A stretch of 30,413 nt of DNA from Alphaproteobacteria bacterium UBA7314 (GTDB lineage: Bacteria > Pseudomonadota > Alphaproteobacteria > MPNO01 > UBA830): the NCBI GenBank assembly GCA_002471575.1, contig DKQG01000016.1, positions 76,566 through 106,978 of the forward strand, written 5' to 3'. The notes beneath the pieces were generated by a model. The model did no database searches, was not told where the DNA came from, and saw only the letters and a list, made by a program, of their open reading frames with translations. The translations under genes were made by a program, and so were the position numbers. This document shows, piece after piece, positions 14,680 through 23,262 of the stretch; the stretch's first letter is position 1, and every line of letters starts with the position of its first letter.

Positions 14680-15588
14680 TTAATCATCAGTGTCCTTCGT
14701 AGGCTCTCTCCGCCGCTGGTTCTCCGCATGGGCGATCCAGATGCCGGAGCCGAAAATCATCGCGCCGCCGATCCAGACGAAAATGTCGGGGCTTTCAGCG
14801 AAGATGAAGTAACCGATAATCGCGACCCAGATCAGTCGGACAAAATCGATCGGCATTACGACGTTCGTCGGAGCTAACTTTATTGCGACGTTCATCGTAA
14901 GATGTCCAGCGGTGCCGAAAGAGCCTATCAGGGCGAGCCATGCGAGCTGTTCCCAGCTAGGCCACTCCCAGACGAATAGAGCAGGTGCAAGCGATAACGG
15001 TGTCATGAACAGAACCATGTAGGCGGTGATGGTGACGGAGGAGTCCGTCTTGCTTAGCTTCTTGATGATGATGACCGCACTGCCCCAAGTCATCGCCGCC
15101 ATCAGCGCTAGAACCGGCCCGAGACCAATCGCTTCATAGCCCGGACGGAGTATGACGATAGTCCCTGCGAACCCCAGAAAGATCGCCGTCCACCTTGTAA
15201 TTCCGACCGTTTCGCGAAAGAAAAATATCGCCAGCAGCGTTGCGAAAATCGGAGCGGCGAAAGACAGGGCGATGACTTCTGCCAGCGGCGTAATCGAAAT
15301 CGCGTAGAAGAAGGCGATCATTGATCCGATATTTAGGCCGACACGCCCGAAATGGAGGCCGATCCGGTTCGTCTTCAAGGGCGCCAGTCCGTGCCGGATA
15401 AAAAATGGAAACAGTGCCACCAAACCGAAAAAGTTGCGGAAGAACGCAATTTCGAACGGATGTAGGTCCGCGCTGACATGCTTGATGGTCGCATGCATTC
15501 CCGAAAAACTGAGAGTTGCGATAAGCATAAGCGTGATGCCCCGAAGCCGGTCAAATTCCGGATCGGTGAAAAAGACGGGCAGACGCAA
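14680..15588 (-). CDS. DMT-superfamily transporter, EamA type
   Basis: Inner-membrane permease with two EamA repeats and about ten transmembrane segments, 302 aa. The first repeat begins near RGITLMLIATLSFSGMHATI and contains FEIAFFRNFFGL near 46-57; the second begins after LALMAAMTWGSAVIII near 160. Such proteins often export metabolites or amino acids; the substrate is unknown. The start is taken as TTG 15588, seven bases after the acyl-CoA dehydrogenase stop, because the residues before the first ATG (15528) fit the family. Translation is therefore probably coupled to the dehydrogenase gene. Confidence 0.87.
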   Translation of the reverse strand: MRLPVFFTDPEFDRLRGITLMLIATLSFSGMHATIKHVSADLHPFEIAFFRNFFGLVALFPFFIRHGLAPLKTNRIGLHFGRVGLNIGSMIAFFYAISITPLAEVIALSFAAPIFATLLAIFFFRETVGITRWTAIFLGFAGTIVILRPGYEAIGLGPVLALMAAMTWGSAVIIIKKLSKTDSSVTITAYMVLFMTPLSLAPALFVWEWPSWEQLAWLALIGSFGTAGHLTMNVAIKLAPTNVVMPIDFVRLIWVAIIGYFIFAESPDIFVWIGGAMIFGSGIWIAHAENQRRREPTKDTDD

Positions 15589-15594
15589 TCGGAG

Positions 15595-16752
15595 TCAGCC
15601 GTATTGGTTCAGCACATGGCGCTGCAATGCGTGTTTTAGGATTTCCTCCGGCCCCTCGGTGATCATGAACGATCGCGCGTCGCGCCACAGCTTTTCAATG
15701 GGAAAATCCGTCGTGAGCCCGACGCCGCCGTACATTTGCATGCAGCGGTCGGTTGCCTCGAATGCTTTGCGGTCTCCGATATACTTGCACATGTAGGATT
15801 CCCAGCGGATATCCTCGCCCGCGTCATACTTGGACGCAGCAGAATAGATCATCAATCGCATCTGGTGGAGATCGGCATAGGTATCGACGAGCATCCACTG
15901 GATCGCCTGCCGGTCAGCGAGGGGCTTGCCAAACGTCACCCGGTCCTTGGCATACGACGCTCCCAGTTCGAGACAGCGTTCCATGGTGCCAATCCCGATG
16001 GCGCCATGGCGGATCCGGCCCATGGTAATCCAAGCCTGCGCCATACGAAAGCCGTCGCCTTCATTACCTACCAGATTCGAAACCGGTACACGGACATCGT
16101 CGAACGCCATTTCGCAGGGCTGGTCGTCCATCATGGTCTGCTGTTTGCGCAGAATGGTCACGCCGGGTGTGTCGGCATCGACCAGAATGCAGGAAATACC
16201 TCCGCGGGTGCCTTTTTCTTGGTCGGTGACGCAGATGACCTGAAAGAAATCGGCGGTATCCGCGCCGGTGATGAAGCGTTTGTTGCCGTTGATGATGTAT
16301 TCATCTCCGTCGCGCACCGCCGTAGTTTTCATGCCCGCCGGGTCGCCGCCTGCATCGGGTTCGGTCTGGGCGAAGCCGGGTTTAAGTTTCCCGTCGATAC
16401 AGGGCTTCAGGTACTTCTCGGTCTGTTCATCGTTAGCGTAACCGGCGAGGAGGGGGCTGACATCGGGGCCGAAGATCCATTTCTTGCGCCGGGGAAAGGC
16501 GATAGTGCGTCCAGTTTCCTCCCATATGATCGCACGGGCCAGCAACCCCATGCCAAGCCCGCCAAGACTTTCGGGTACATCGACGCCCCAGATACCAAGT
16601 TCCTGCGCGCGAGCTTCCAGTTTTTCCCGTACTTCCGGCACCATCTCGGGGCCGTCATAGGCCTCTCGCTCGATTGGGATGACCTCGTTGTCGATGAACC
16701 TCCGAAGGGTTTCCTTCAGCATGCGCAGTTCTTCCGGAAGCTGGTAGTCCAT
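15595..16752 (-). CDS. Acyl-CoA dehydrogenase
   Basis: FAD-dependent acyl-CoA dehydrogenase, 385 aa, introducing an alpha,beta double bond into an acyl-CoA thioester and passing electrons to ETF. Family features are the N-terminal helical domain (LPEELRMLKETLRRF), the FAD/substrate strand AQTEPDAGGDPAG near 127-139, the flavin-contacting RVTFGKPLADRQAIQ near 272-286 and C-terminal MYGGVGLT followed by FMITEGPEEI, whose Glu is in the place of the catalytic base seen in many members. ATG at 16752 follows GAGGACGACC; a longer frame to 16863 has no good site. It precedes the DMT gene in a two-gene unit and is divergent from the glutathione reductase-like gene. Chain length preference cannot be read. 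Confidence 0.93.
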   Translation of the reverse strand: MDYQLPEELRMLKETLRRFIDNEVIPIEREAYDGPEMVPEVREKLEARAQELGIWGVDVPESLGGLGMGLLARAIIWEETGRTIAFPRRKKWIFGPDVSPLLAGYANDEQTEKYLKPCIDGKLKPGFAQTEPDAGGDPAGMKTTAVRDGDEYIINGNKRFITGADTADFFQVICVTDQEKGTRGGISCILVDADTPGVTILRKQQTMMDDQPCEMAFDDVRVPVSNLVGNEGDGFRMAQAWITMGRIRHGAIGIGTMERCLELGASYAKDRVTFGKPLADRQAIQWMLVDTYADLHQMRLMIYSAASKYDAGEDIRWESYMCKYIGDRKAFEATDRCMQMYGGVGLTTDFPIEKLWRDARSFMITEGPEEILKHALQRHVLNQYG

Positions 16753-16844
16753 GGTCGTCCTCAATTCCTTTTTTCCGTCGGAATGATGGCGGATCGTCAA
16801 GAGCCTGTCCAATGTCTGACCTGTGGGCCGCGACTGCACCGCCC

Positions 16845-16902
16845 CTCTTCCTCTCCCGGCCAACCATAAGCAACATACCGGGGGTGGTCGGGAGGGGGAG
16901 AG
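16845..16902. promoter_or_regulatory. Imperfect 20-bp inverted repeat between divergent genes
   Basis: The arms at 16845-16865 and 16883-16902 are largely complementary (pyrimidine-rich CTCTTCCTCTCCCGG on the left, GGGAGGGGGAGAG on the right) around a 17-base spacer. The repeat sits between the starts of the acyl-CoA dehydrogenase (16752) and the reductase (16974), where a regulator could bind. Function is inferred from position only. Confidence 0.3.
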
Positions 16903-16973
16903 TGCTGCAACCTATGAAAAAACGCACTATTATCTCGCCGCATATAGCCCAAACCCACAAGAGGAGCGGAACT

Positions 16974-17948
16974 ATGGGTATGGTCATTGACGGCGAATGG
17001 ATCGATGACGACGAAAAATACCGAAACCCGGCGGGAGGTGCGTTCGTCCGCGCCGAATCCGTTTGGCGCGATACGATCACCGCCGATGGTTCGTCCGGCT
17101 TCAAGGCGGAACCAGGCCGTTATCATCTGTTCCTAGCCCCGTCCTGCCCGTGGGCGCATCGCACACAGATCATTCGGCGCCTAAAAGGTCTGGAAAACGT
17201 GATCTCCGCAACCCTGTCGGACCGCCCCCGCGTCCGCAGCTGGGCCTATACCCGGGGCATCGACGACATCCAGCCCGGCGAGAGTGGGGTGCTGGAACTA
17301 CACGAGGTCTACATCAAAGCCGATCCCAACTATTCCGGCCGCGTCACCGTACCCACCCTTTGGGACCGCCAGAAAAAGACCATCGTCAACAATGAGTCCT
17401 CTGAAATCATCCGCATGCTCAATACCGAGTTCGACGAGTGGGCGAAAAACGACCTGCCGGACTTGTATCCCGAGGCGCATAGTGCCCGCATCGACGAGCT
17501 CAACGACCGCATCTACGAGACCATAAATAACGGCGTCTACCGATGCGGATTCGCCAAGACCCAGGAAGCATACGAGGAATACATCGGTCCGATGTTCGAG
17601 AGCTTTGATTTCCTAGAGGGAATCCTCTCCAAGCAACGGTATCTCGTCACCGACTATCCGACTGAAGCGGACTGGCGGCTTTTCGTGACCTTGATCCGCT
17701 TCGACTTCGTCTATTTCAGTCATTTTAAGTGCAATATCCGGCGTATCCAGGATTACCCGAACCTCTGGAACTACACGCTGGATCTATACCAAACGCCCGG
17801 CCTGACCGATGTCATCGATATCCCCGGGATCAAGAGAGGGTATTACGGCGGGCAGTCGAACGTGAACCCGTCCGGCATTGTGCCGACCGGCCCGATTATC
17901 GACCTGACGGTCCCCCACAACAGGGATCAGGTGGTGCAGGCGGCGTAG
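16974..17948 (+). CDS. Glutathionyl-hydroquinone reductase (YqjG/Xi-class GST)
   Basis: Cytoplasmic Xi-class glutathione transferase, 324 aa, that removes glutathione from glutathionyl-hydroquinones, as in chlorophenol and quinone metabolism. The N-terminal thioredoxin-fold domain has the active site SCPWAHR at 57-63 (Cys58), flanked by GRYHLFLAPS and IIRRLKGLE, as in E. coli YqjG. VPTLWDRQKKTIVNNESSEIIRML near 120-143 supplies the cis-proline and glutathione-binding turn. The C-terminal helical domain carries AHSARIDELNDRIYETINNGVYRCGF-type sequence and RFDFVYFSHFKCN. ATG at 16974 follows GAGGAGCGG. It is divergent from the acyl-CoA dehydrogenase and followed by a 389-base gap. Confidence 0.93.
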   Translation: MGMVIDGEWIDDDEKYRNPAGGAFVRAESVWRDTITADGSSGFKAEPGRYHLFLAPSCPWAHRTQIIRRLKGLENVISATLSDRPRVRSWAYTRGIDDIQPGESGVLELHEVYIKADPNYSGRVTVPTLWDRQKKTIVNNESSEIIRMLNTEFDEWAKNDLPDLYPEAHSARIDELNDRIYETINNGVYRCGFAKTQEAYEEYIGPMFESFDFLEGILSKQRYLVTDYPTEADWRLFVTLIRFDFVYFSHFKCNIRRIQDYPNLWNYTLDLYQTPGLTDVIDIPGIKRGYYGGQSNVNPSGIVPTGPIIDLTVPHNRDQVVQAA

Positions 17949-18337
17949 GAGCAGCGCCTATCCGCGCCGCCGGGAGGTTCTTCAAAAGTTGGAAAACAAC
18001 CCAATGTAGCCTTCGGCATCGGGGCGACCCCAGATATGGCCCTCGAAGTCTTTTTTTATTGGCGACGCAGTTCAGGTTGTTCCTGCTGCCAAGATTGTTT
18101 AGCTAGTACGATCGAAATCTCGAACGAGTGTGAAGCGCGCCAAATTTGTCGCGGAGAGGTTCGTGCAGCTCGGAACAGAGCTTTCGGCCTGACGCTACTG
18201 CAAGGTTCGGATTATCGGGGATATTCTAACTAGCGTGGTTCGCCGAAATCTCGCTATCGAGAAACCCCGCAGGGAGAAGGAGGGAGACAGGTGCACGCAG
18301 CCAAGATCTTCCAGTTCTCTAACCGATCCGGGCTTTC
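17949..18337. other. Intergenic stretch without a recognised gene
   Basis: This 389-base space lies between the convergent reductase and modC genes. A short GGGGCGACCCC hairpin near 18020-18030 is followed 20 bases later by seven T (18051-18057), which might help end the reductase transcript. Open frames here are short and have no ribosome binding site or familiar motif. No RNA gene or insertion sequence was seen. Confidence 0.5.
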
Positions 18338-19426
18338 TCATGGATGTACCACCGGATCGTCGATGGCGACCGCTTTCACCATTACATAGACCGTGCAGCC
18401 GGGTTCTATGTCCAGCTCGGAAAGCGATTTATGGGTGATCTGCGACCAGATTATCGTGCCCCCCACATCTACCGATACGTCCGTTTGAGGTCTGCCACTG
18501 TTCGATACCGAGGTCACGGTCCCCTCGAAAATATTCATCACGCTTACGTCCTGAGGTCGGGTCAGGGCCAGGCTCACATCACGGGCGCGGACGCGAAGCC
18601 TAAGGCGTTTGCCTTGCTCCAATCCCGCCGCAGGGAGCCGGAATTCTCCGCCTAAAAAGGAAAGCGTTGTAATACCGAAATTCGGGTCGCTGTCGGCCAC
18701 CTGGGCGGGAATGACGCTCCCGGCATCACCTGTGCCAGTAATTCGCACCAGATCAGGCCGGTTCATGACATCTTCCACCGGTCCGACCGCGGCAATTCCG
18801 CCTTCTGCGACAAGGACCATGGTGTCTGCCAGCTGAAGTACTTCATCGACCGAATGACTGACATATACGATGGGCAGGCGGAACTGAACCTGAACCTTGG
18901 AAACAAACGGAATAATTTCCGCCTTGCGCTCCGGGTCCAGCGACGCCAGCGGCTCATCCATCAGCAGCATGCGCGGCGCCGACAGCAGTGCGCGGCCAAT
19001 GGCCACCCGTTGGCGTTCGCCGCCCGACAGGAGGTGCGTCCGGCGGTCCAAGAGGTTTCCAATCCCCAGTACGTCGACAACTTCGCCGAAATCCGGGGAA
19101 GCGTCGGACGCTCCTCGTCTCCGTCGTCCGTATTCAAGGTTTCGTCGGACGTTCATATGGGGAAAGAGGCGGGCGTCCTGGAACACATAACCAATCCGGC
19201 GCCTGTCCGGCGGCACGTTAATGCCTTGTGCGCTATCAAAGACTGCCTGGCCGTCGATTTCGATACGTCCACGCTGCGGACGGATTAACCCGGCCATCAT
19301 CTGGATGATACTGGTCTTGCCGGCGCCAGATTTGCCGAACAGGGCGGTAATCCCGTCTGTGCAGTCGAAGCGGGCATCGACGGTGAACGCCCCGAGGTTC
19401 TTCCAAACATCGACGGCTAGGCTCAT
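18338..19426 (-). CDS. modC: Molybdate ABC importer, ATP-binding protein ModC
   Basis: ATPase of the molybdate importer, 362 aa. Walker A GKSGAGKTS is at 31-39, the ABC signature LSGGERQRV at 133-141 and Walker B LLMDEP at 154-159. VPPDRRRIGYVFQDARLFPHM near 71-91 is a ModC hallmark. The C-terminal 80 residues form a TOBE/Mop domain (LRLRVRARDVSLAL, then VFEGTV-like and VYVMVKAVAI strands) that binds molybdate. ATG at 19426 overlaps the modB stop by four bases. It is the last gene of the minus-strand array that begins with the aldo/keto reductase. Confidence 0.95.
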   Translation of the reverse strand: MSLAVDVWKNLGAFTVDARFDCTDGITALFGKSGAGKTSIIQMMAGLIRPQRGRIEIDGQAVFDSAQGINVPPDRRRIGYVFQDARLFPHMNVRRNLEYGRRRRGASDASPDFGEVVDVLGIGNLLDRRTHLLSGGERQRVAIGRALLSAPRMLLMDEPLASLDPERKAEIIPFVSKVQVQFRLPIVYVSHSVDEVLQLADTMVLVAEGGIAAVGPVEDVMNRPDLVRITGTGDAGSVIPAQVADSDPNFGITTLSFLGGEFRLPAAGLEQGKRLRLRVRARDVSLALTRPQDVSVMNIFEGTVTSVSNSGRPQTDVSVDVGGTIIWSQITHKSLSELDIEPGCTVYVMVKAVAIDDPVVHP

Positions 19427-20118
19427 GATCCCGCGATCCTTTTCCGGACCCGCCGCGCGATAACCTCGGCGGTGAACATCGCTCCGAAGGCGACGATTAG
19501 TGACAGGACGACCAGCCTGACGGCACCGGTTTCCTCGCCTGGGATCTGTGACAGGGTGTAGAGCGAGACGGGCAGGGTGGTGGTTTCGCCAGGAATGGCG
19601 GACACGAAGGTTATTGTCGCGCCGAATTCGCCCAGCGCGCGGGCGAAGGCAAGGATGACGCCGACCACGATCCCGCTCGCGGTCAACGGCAGGGTGATCG
19701 TCAGAAAGACGTCAAATGGGCGGGCGCCAAGGGTACGTGCCGCCTGTTCCAGCCGCGTGTCGATGGCGTCGATGGAAAGCCTGATGGCGCGTACCATCAG
19801 GGGAAAGGCCATAACCGCGGCGGCGACCGCCGCGCCCTGCCAGGAAAAAGTGATCGTTATCCCGAAAGTGTCGTAAAGCGGGCCGCCGAGGAACCCGTTG
19901 CGCCCGAATAGAAGAAGAAGCAGGTAACCAACGACGACTGGCGGCACGACTAAGGGCACGTGGATCAGCGCATCCAGCAGCGTTTTACCTGGAAATTCCA
20001 GACGCGCCAGCACCCAAGCGGTTGCAATGCCGAACGGCAGGCTAATTCCGACTGCCCAGAGCGAAACTTTGAGGCTCAGCAGGACGGCGGCGATTTCCGC
20101 CTGTGAGAGATCGAACAT
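19423..20118 (-). CDS. modB: Molybdate ABC importer, permease ModB
   Basis: Inner-membrane permease of the molybdate importer, 231 aa, with about five transmembrane segments. Family features are the start LSQAEIAAVLLSLKVSLWAV, the HVPLVVPPVVVGYLLLLLFG segment near 54-73, and the ABC-coupling EQAARTLGARPFDVFLTITLP near 123-143. ATG at 20118 has GGAG upstream and lies six bases after the modA stop. It overlaps modC by four bases, so translation of the pair is coupled. Confidence 0.95.
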   Translation of the reverse strand: MFDLSQAEIAAVLLSLKVSLWAVGISLPFGIATAWVLARLEFPGKTLLDALIHVPLVVPPVVVGYLLLLLFGRNGFLGGPLYDTFGITITFSWQGAAVAAAVMAFPLMVRAIRLSIDAIDTRLEQAARTLGARPFDVFLTITLPLTASGIVVGVILAFARALGEFGATITFVSAIPGETTTLPVSLYTLSQIPGEETGAVRLVVLSLIVAFGAMFTAEVIARRVRKRIAGS

Positions 20119-20124
20119 TCGCGG

Positions 20125-20883
20125 CTACTCCGGGACTACGAAGCCGGCATCACTAAGGAATTTACGAGTGCCGGGGGAAATCAGATAATCGAGAAACCTT
20201 GCAGTATCCGGATGCTTCCGGTTCGTGCCGGCGGCAACGTAGCGAATAGGCTCGTGGAGCGCGGCAGGTATTTCTGCGACGATTGCTACGGTTCCACGCT
20301 TGCCCACATCCGTGCGGTATACGATTCCGAGATCCGCAACGCCGCGTTCGACCATTAGAAACGCCTTTCGTACATCTGAGGCTTTGGCGGTACGTTTTTT
20401 TACAGTTTTCCAAAGGCGTAATTTTTTAAGAGCCTGTTTCGCATAAATTCCGGCGGGGACATGTCGAGGATCACCCAGCGCCAGTCGATCGAAATTCCGA
20501 AATACATCCTCAAAACTTTTCGGCTGTTTAGCTAAAAACTCGTCTCGTGCTCTTTCGCCGGTAATGACGATTAACACATTTCCCATGAAAGCAGTTTTCG
20601 TATGTCTGTTTATGAGTTTCCGGCTTTGAAGGTATTCAACCCAATCCGGGTTGGCTGAAATAAAGACATGTGCCGGAGCGCCGTATTCTATTTGCCGTGC
20701 AAGCGCTCCGCTTGATCCCGTTATGAACCTGATGCCGGGTCCCGGTTTGACCAACCAGTTGTATTCGATAGTCTTGACGATACCGGCTATGCTTGCCGGT
20801 GCGTAAACCGTCAAAGGTTCTGCAACGGCGACGCTTCCTGAAGAAAGCAGCAGCGCGACAACATACAGCGGATGATATCTCAT
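20125..20883 (-). CDS. modA: Molybdate ABC importer, periplasmic binding protein ModA
   Basis: Periplasmic molybdate/tungstate-binding protein. A signal peptide (MRYHPLYVVALLLSSGSVAVAEP) is followed by the mature start LTVYAPASIAGI. Typical ModA blocks are GSSGALARQIEYGAPAHVF near 57-75, and LGDPRHVPAGIYAKQAL near 136-152, which includes oxyanion-binding residues. ATG at 20883 gives a clean signal peptide; an ATG at 20898 adds five residues, and neither has a strong binding site. The codons look somewhat more A+T rich than those of modBC. It lies 41 bases after the CobW-like gene (26 if the upstream ATG is used) and six bases before modB. No ModE-type operator was identified. Confidence 0.92.
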   Translation of the reverse strand: MRYHPLYVVALLLSSGSVAVAEPLTVYAPASIAGIVKTIEYNWLVKPGPGIRFITGSSGALARQIEYGAPAHVFISANPDWVEYLQSRKLINRHTKTAFMGNVLIVITGERARDEFLAKQPKSFEDVFRNFDRLALGDPRHVPAGIYAKQALKKLRLWKTVKKRTAKASDVRKAFLMVERGVADLGIVYRTDVGKRGTVAIVAEIPAALHEPIRYVAAGTNRKHPDTARFLDYLISPGTRKFLSDAGFVVPE

Positions 20884-20924
20884 ACCGTTATATACCATCG
20901 GCTATAACGGGTGGACAGGTCTAG

Positions 20925-22043
20925 CTATTGATCCAGCTTTGCTGCCTGTTCCATCAGGCTATCGAGTTTATCCTCGATCACGCTACGATCCAGATCACGG
21001 GTAATAAACACGATCCGCGAACGGCGATCGTTATCCGGCCATTCAGCCAGTTCCGCCGGATCGTGAAACATGTGTTGAACGCCGTGCACTGCTATAGGTT
21101 TTTCGCGTCCGGCAATGTTCAGGATCCCCTTAATCCGCAGCAGTTTTTCGCCGTGCTGCCCGATCATAATACGGACCCAGGCGACAAAGGCCTCCCAGTC
21201 GATGGGGTCGTCCCGGGTCATGCAGAATGCGGTAATGGTTTCGTCGTGGCGGTTCACATCGTTGTGGTGGTGATGCTCATGATCATGACCGTGATTATGT
21301 CCATGATCGTGATCGTGTCCGTTGTCTTTCAGGTAGGCCTCGCCGCGGAGCCAGCGTTGCACGTCGATCGACTTGGTCTTGGGGTCGTAAAGACCGGTAT
21401 CGAACAGTCTTACCGGATCGATTTCGCCCATCACGGCCTTTCCCTGCGGAGCGCCGGGGTTGAGGGTCGAGATCCGGTCTTCCAATTTTTTTAGGTCTTC
21501 GGCGTCCACAAGGTCGGACTTGGTGATCACGATCCGGTCGGCAACGGCAACCTGCTTCACGGATTCTTCGTGCCGGTTCAGCTCGTTTTGCGCATTTACC
21601 GCATCCACCGTTGTGATGATCCCGTCCAGCGCAAAACGGTTTGAAACAACGGGTGCGGTCATCAGGGTGTGGATTATCGGCGCCGGATCGGCGAGACCGG
21701 TCGTTTCGATAAGCACGCGCCGGAAGTAGGGGACCTCTTCCTTCACACGCTTGATAAACAGATCCGACAGCGCGTTAACAAGATCGCCCTGGATGGTGCA
21801 GCACAGGCAGCCGGCATTCAGCAGGACGGTGTTTTCGTCGATACGCTCGACAAGCTGGTGATCGAGGCCAATTTCACCGAATTCATTGATCAGAACGGCG
21901 GTCTCGACCATGTCCGGGTGTTTCAGCAACTTATTCAGCAGGGTGGTCTTGCCACTGCCGAGAAAACCGGTCAGCAGGGAGACCTGAACCGGTTCGGTGT
22001 TGGCTTCGGCCGTTGCCCCGCTGTTTGCCCTCGCGTCAGTCAT
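20925..22043 (-). CDS. CobW-family (COG0523) metal-handling GTPase with His-rich loop
   Basis: G3E-family P-loop GTPase, 372 aa, that delivers or guards metals in the cytoplasm. Walker A GFLGSGKTT is at 26-34, the metal-binding GCLCC motif at 78-82 (Cys79, Cys81, Cys82), NEFGE at 53-57 and the guanine-specificity TKSD near 174. A histidine/aspartate-rich loop near 242-263 probably binds zinc or another divalent metal, and the CobW C-terminal domain follows. ATG at 22043 overlaps the end of the lyase gene by eight bases, so translation is coupled. Its place before modABC and after sulfur genes is notable. The metal cannot be read from sequence; zinc is commonest for this family. Confidence 0.93.
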   Translation of the reverse strand: MTDARANSGATAEANTEPVQVSLLTGFLGSGKTTLLNKLLKHPDMVETAVLINEFGEIGLDHQLVERIDENTVLLNAGCLCCTIQGDLVNALSDLFIKRVKEEVPYFRRVLIETTGLADPAPIIHTLMTAPVVSNRFALDGIITTVDAVNAQNELNRHEESVKQVAVADRIVITKSDLVDAEDLKKLEDRISTLNPGAPQGKAVMGEIDPVRLFDTGLYDPKTKSIDVQRWLRGEAYLKDNGHDHDHGHNHGHDHEHHHHNDVNRHDETITAFCMTRDDPIDWEAFVAWVRIMIGQHGEKLLRIKGILNIAGREKPIAVHGVQHMFHDPAELAEWPDNDRRSRIVFITRDLDRSVIEDKLDSLMEQAAKLDQ

Positions 22044-23211
22044 TTCCGTTCAGGCGGTTAAAGCCCTGTTGAAGGTCCTCGATCAGGTCTTCCGGGTCTT
22101 CCAGCCCGGCATGGATGCGGATCAGTTGACCGTTATGCCTCCATTGGGTCGCGGTGCGGTTTCCGACCGGATTTGCGGGCATGATCAGGCTTTCGAACCC
22201 TCCCCAACTTGCACCCATAGCATAGAGCTCCATGCCGTCGAGCATCGAGTGGATGCGTTGTTTTTCGAACTCGTCCTTCAACACGAAGGAGAATAGCCCG
22301 CTGGCGCCGGTGAAATCACGTTTCCATATTTCGTGTCCGGGGTGCGACGGCAGGGCCGGGTGAAAGACCTGCTCGACCTCGGGGCGTTCTTGCAGCCATT
22401 TGGCCAGCGTGATGCCGGTCTCCATATGACGCTGCAGGCGGACCGGCAGGGTGCGGAGGCCGCGCAACGCGAGGTAGACGTCGTCCGGACCGGAGTTTGC
22501 GCCGAGCACAGCGGCGGACGGGCGCACCTTGTCCCATTGTTCCTCGGTTGTAGTGATGAGCCCCATCATGACGTCGGAATGACCGACGATGTATTTCGTA
22601 GCGGCCATAGCGCAGACGTCGACACCGTGGTCGAAGGGCTTAAAATAGATTCCGGCGGACCAGGTATCGTCCATGATCACAACGCAACCACGTTTGTGGG
22701 CTTCTTTGGCGATCGCGGGGATATCCTGCATCTCAAAGGTCTGCGAGCCGGGCGCCTCGACATAGACGATCTTGGTATTGTCGCGGATCAGGTCCTTGAT
22801 ACCGGCGCCTATAGTGGGGTCGTAATAGGTGGTGTCCACGCCGAACCGGCCGATAACGTTATCGCAGAAATTGCGGGCCGGGCCGTAAACGCAGTCGACC
22901 ATGAGAACGTGATCTCCCTGTTCCAGGTAGGCCAGCATGGCGGCATTGATGGCCGCAAGGCCGGAGGCGACGGCCACGGAACGGTACCCCCCGCAAACAG
23001 CGGCGAACGCTTCTTCCAGAGCATCGTGGGTTGGTGTGCCGTGGCGGCCATAGGTGTAGACGCCGGGTTCCCAGCGATTGTCGCGTCGGCGTTCCATCTC
23101 TGCGACGGAGCCCCAGGCGATGGTCGAGGCATGATATACTGGCGGGTTGATGATGCCGTGATTGGCCTCTGGGTCGCGCCCCTTATGGACGATCTTGGTA
23201 TCTTCTTTCAT
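22036..23211 (-). CDS. metC: Cystathionine beta-lyase-like PLP enzyme
   Basis: Cys/Met metabolism PLP-dependent enzyme, 391 aa, of the MetC type, splitting cystathionine to homocysteine, pyruvate and ammonia. The Schiff-base lysine is in MAATKYIVGHSDVMMG (Lys206). YTYGRHGTPTHDALE (52-66) binds the cofactor phosphate of the neighbouring subunit, and the DDTWSAG segment (181-187) holds the PLP-contacting Asp. The opening TKIVHKGRDP and the late WGGFESL block are typical. Related lyases act on cysteine, so the exact substrate is inferred. ATG at 23211 has GAGAG upstream. It lies 51 bases after the sulfurtransferase gene and overlaps the CobW gene. Confidence 0.88.
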   Translation of the reverse strand: MKEDTKIVHKGRDPEANHGIINPPVYHASTIAWGSVAEMERRRDNRWEPGVYTYGRHGTPTHDALEEAFAAVCGGYRSVAVASGLAAINAAMLAYLEQGDHVLMVDCVYGPARNFCDNVIGRFGVDTTYYDPTIGAGIKDLIRDNTKIVYVEAPGSQTFEMQDIPAIAKEAHKRGCVVIMDDTWSAGIYFKPFDHGVDVCAMAATKYIVGHSDVMMGLITTTEEQWDKVRPSAAVLGANSGPDDVYLALRGLRTLPVRLQRHMETGITLAKWLQERPEVEQVFHPALPSHPGHEIWKRDFTGASGLFSFVLKDEFEKQRIHSMLDGMELYAMGASWGGFESLIMPANPVGNRTATQWRHNGQLIRIHAGLEDPEDLIEDLQQGFNRLNGND

Positions 23212-23262
23212 TGCTCTCGAAACGCTGTGGAAAAGGGAAGCCGCACCATATAGGGACGGCGA

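Noticed and set aside
15736..16869. Long open frame (377 codons) on the plus strand opposite the acyl-CoA dehydrogenase gene
   Set aside because: The minus strand encodes a full, motif-complete acyl-CoA dehydrogenase; the opposite frame is open because of codon bias and has no familiar motif or binding site.
22333..23253. 306-codon plus-strand frame opposite the PLP lyase
   Set aside because: It mirrors the metC-like gene, which has its PLP lysine and cofactor motifs.
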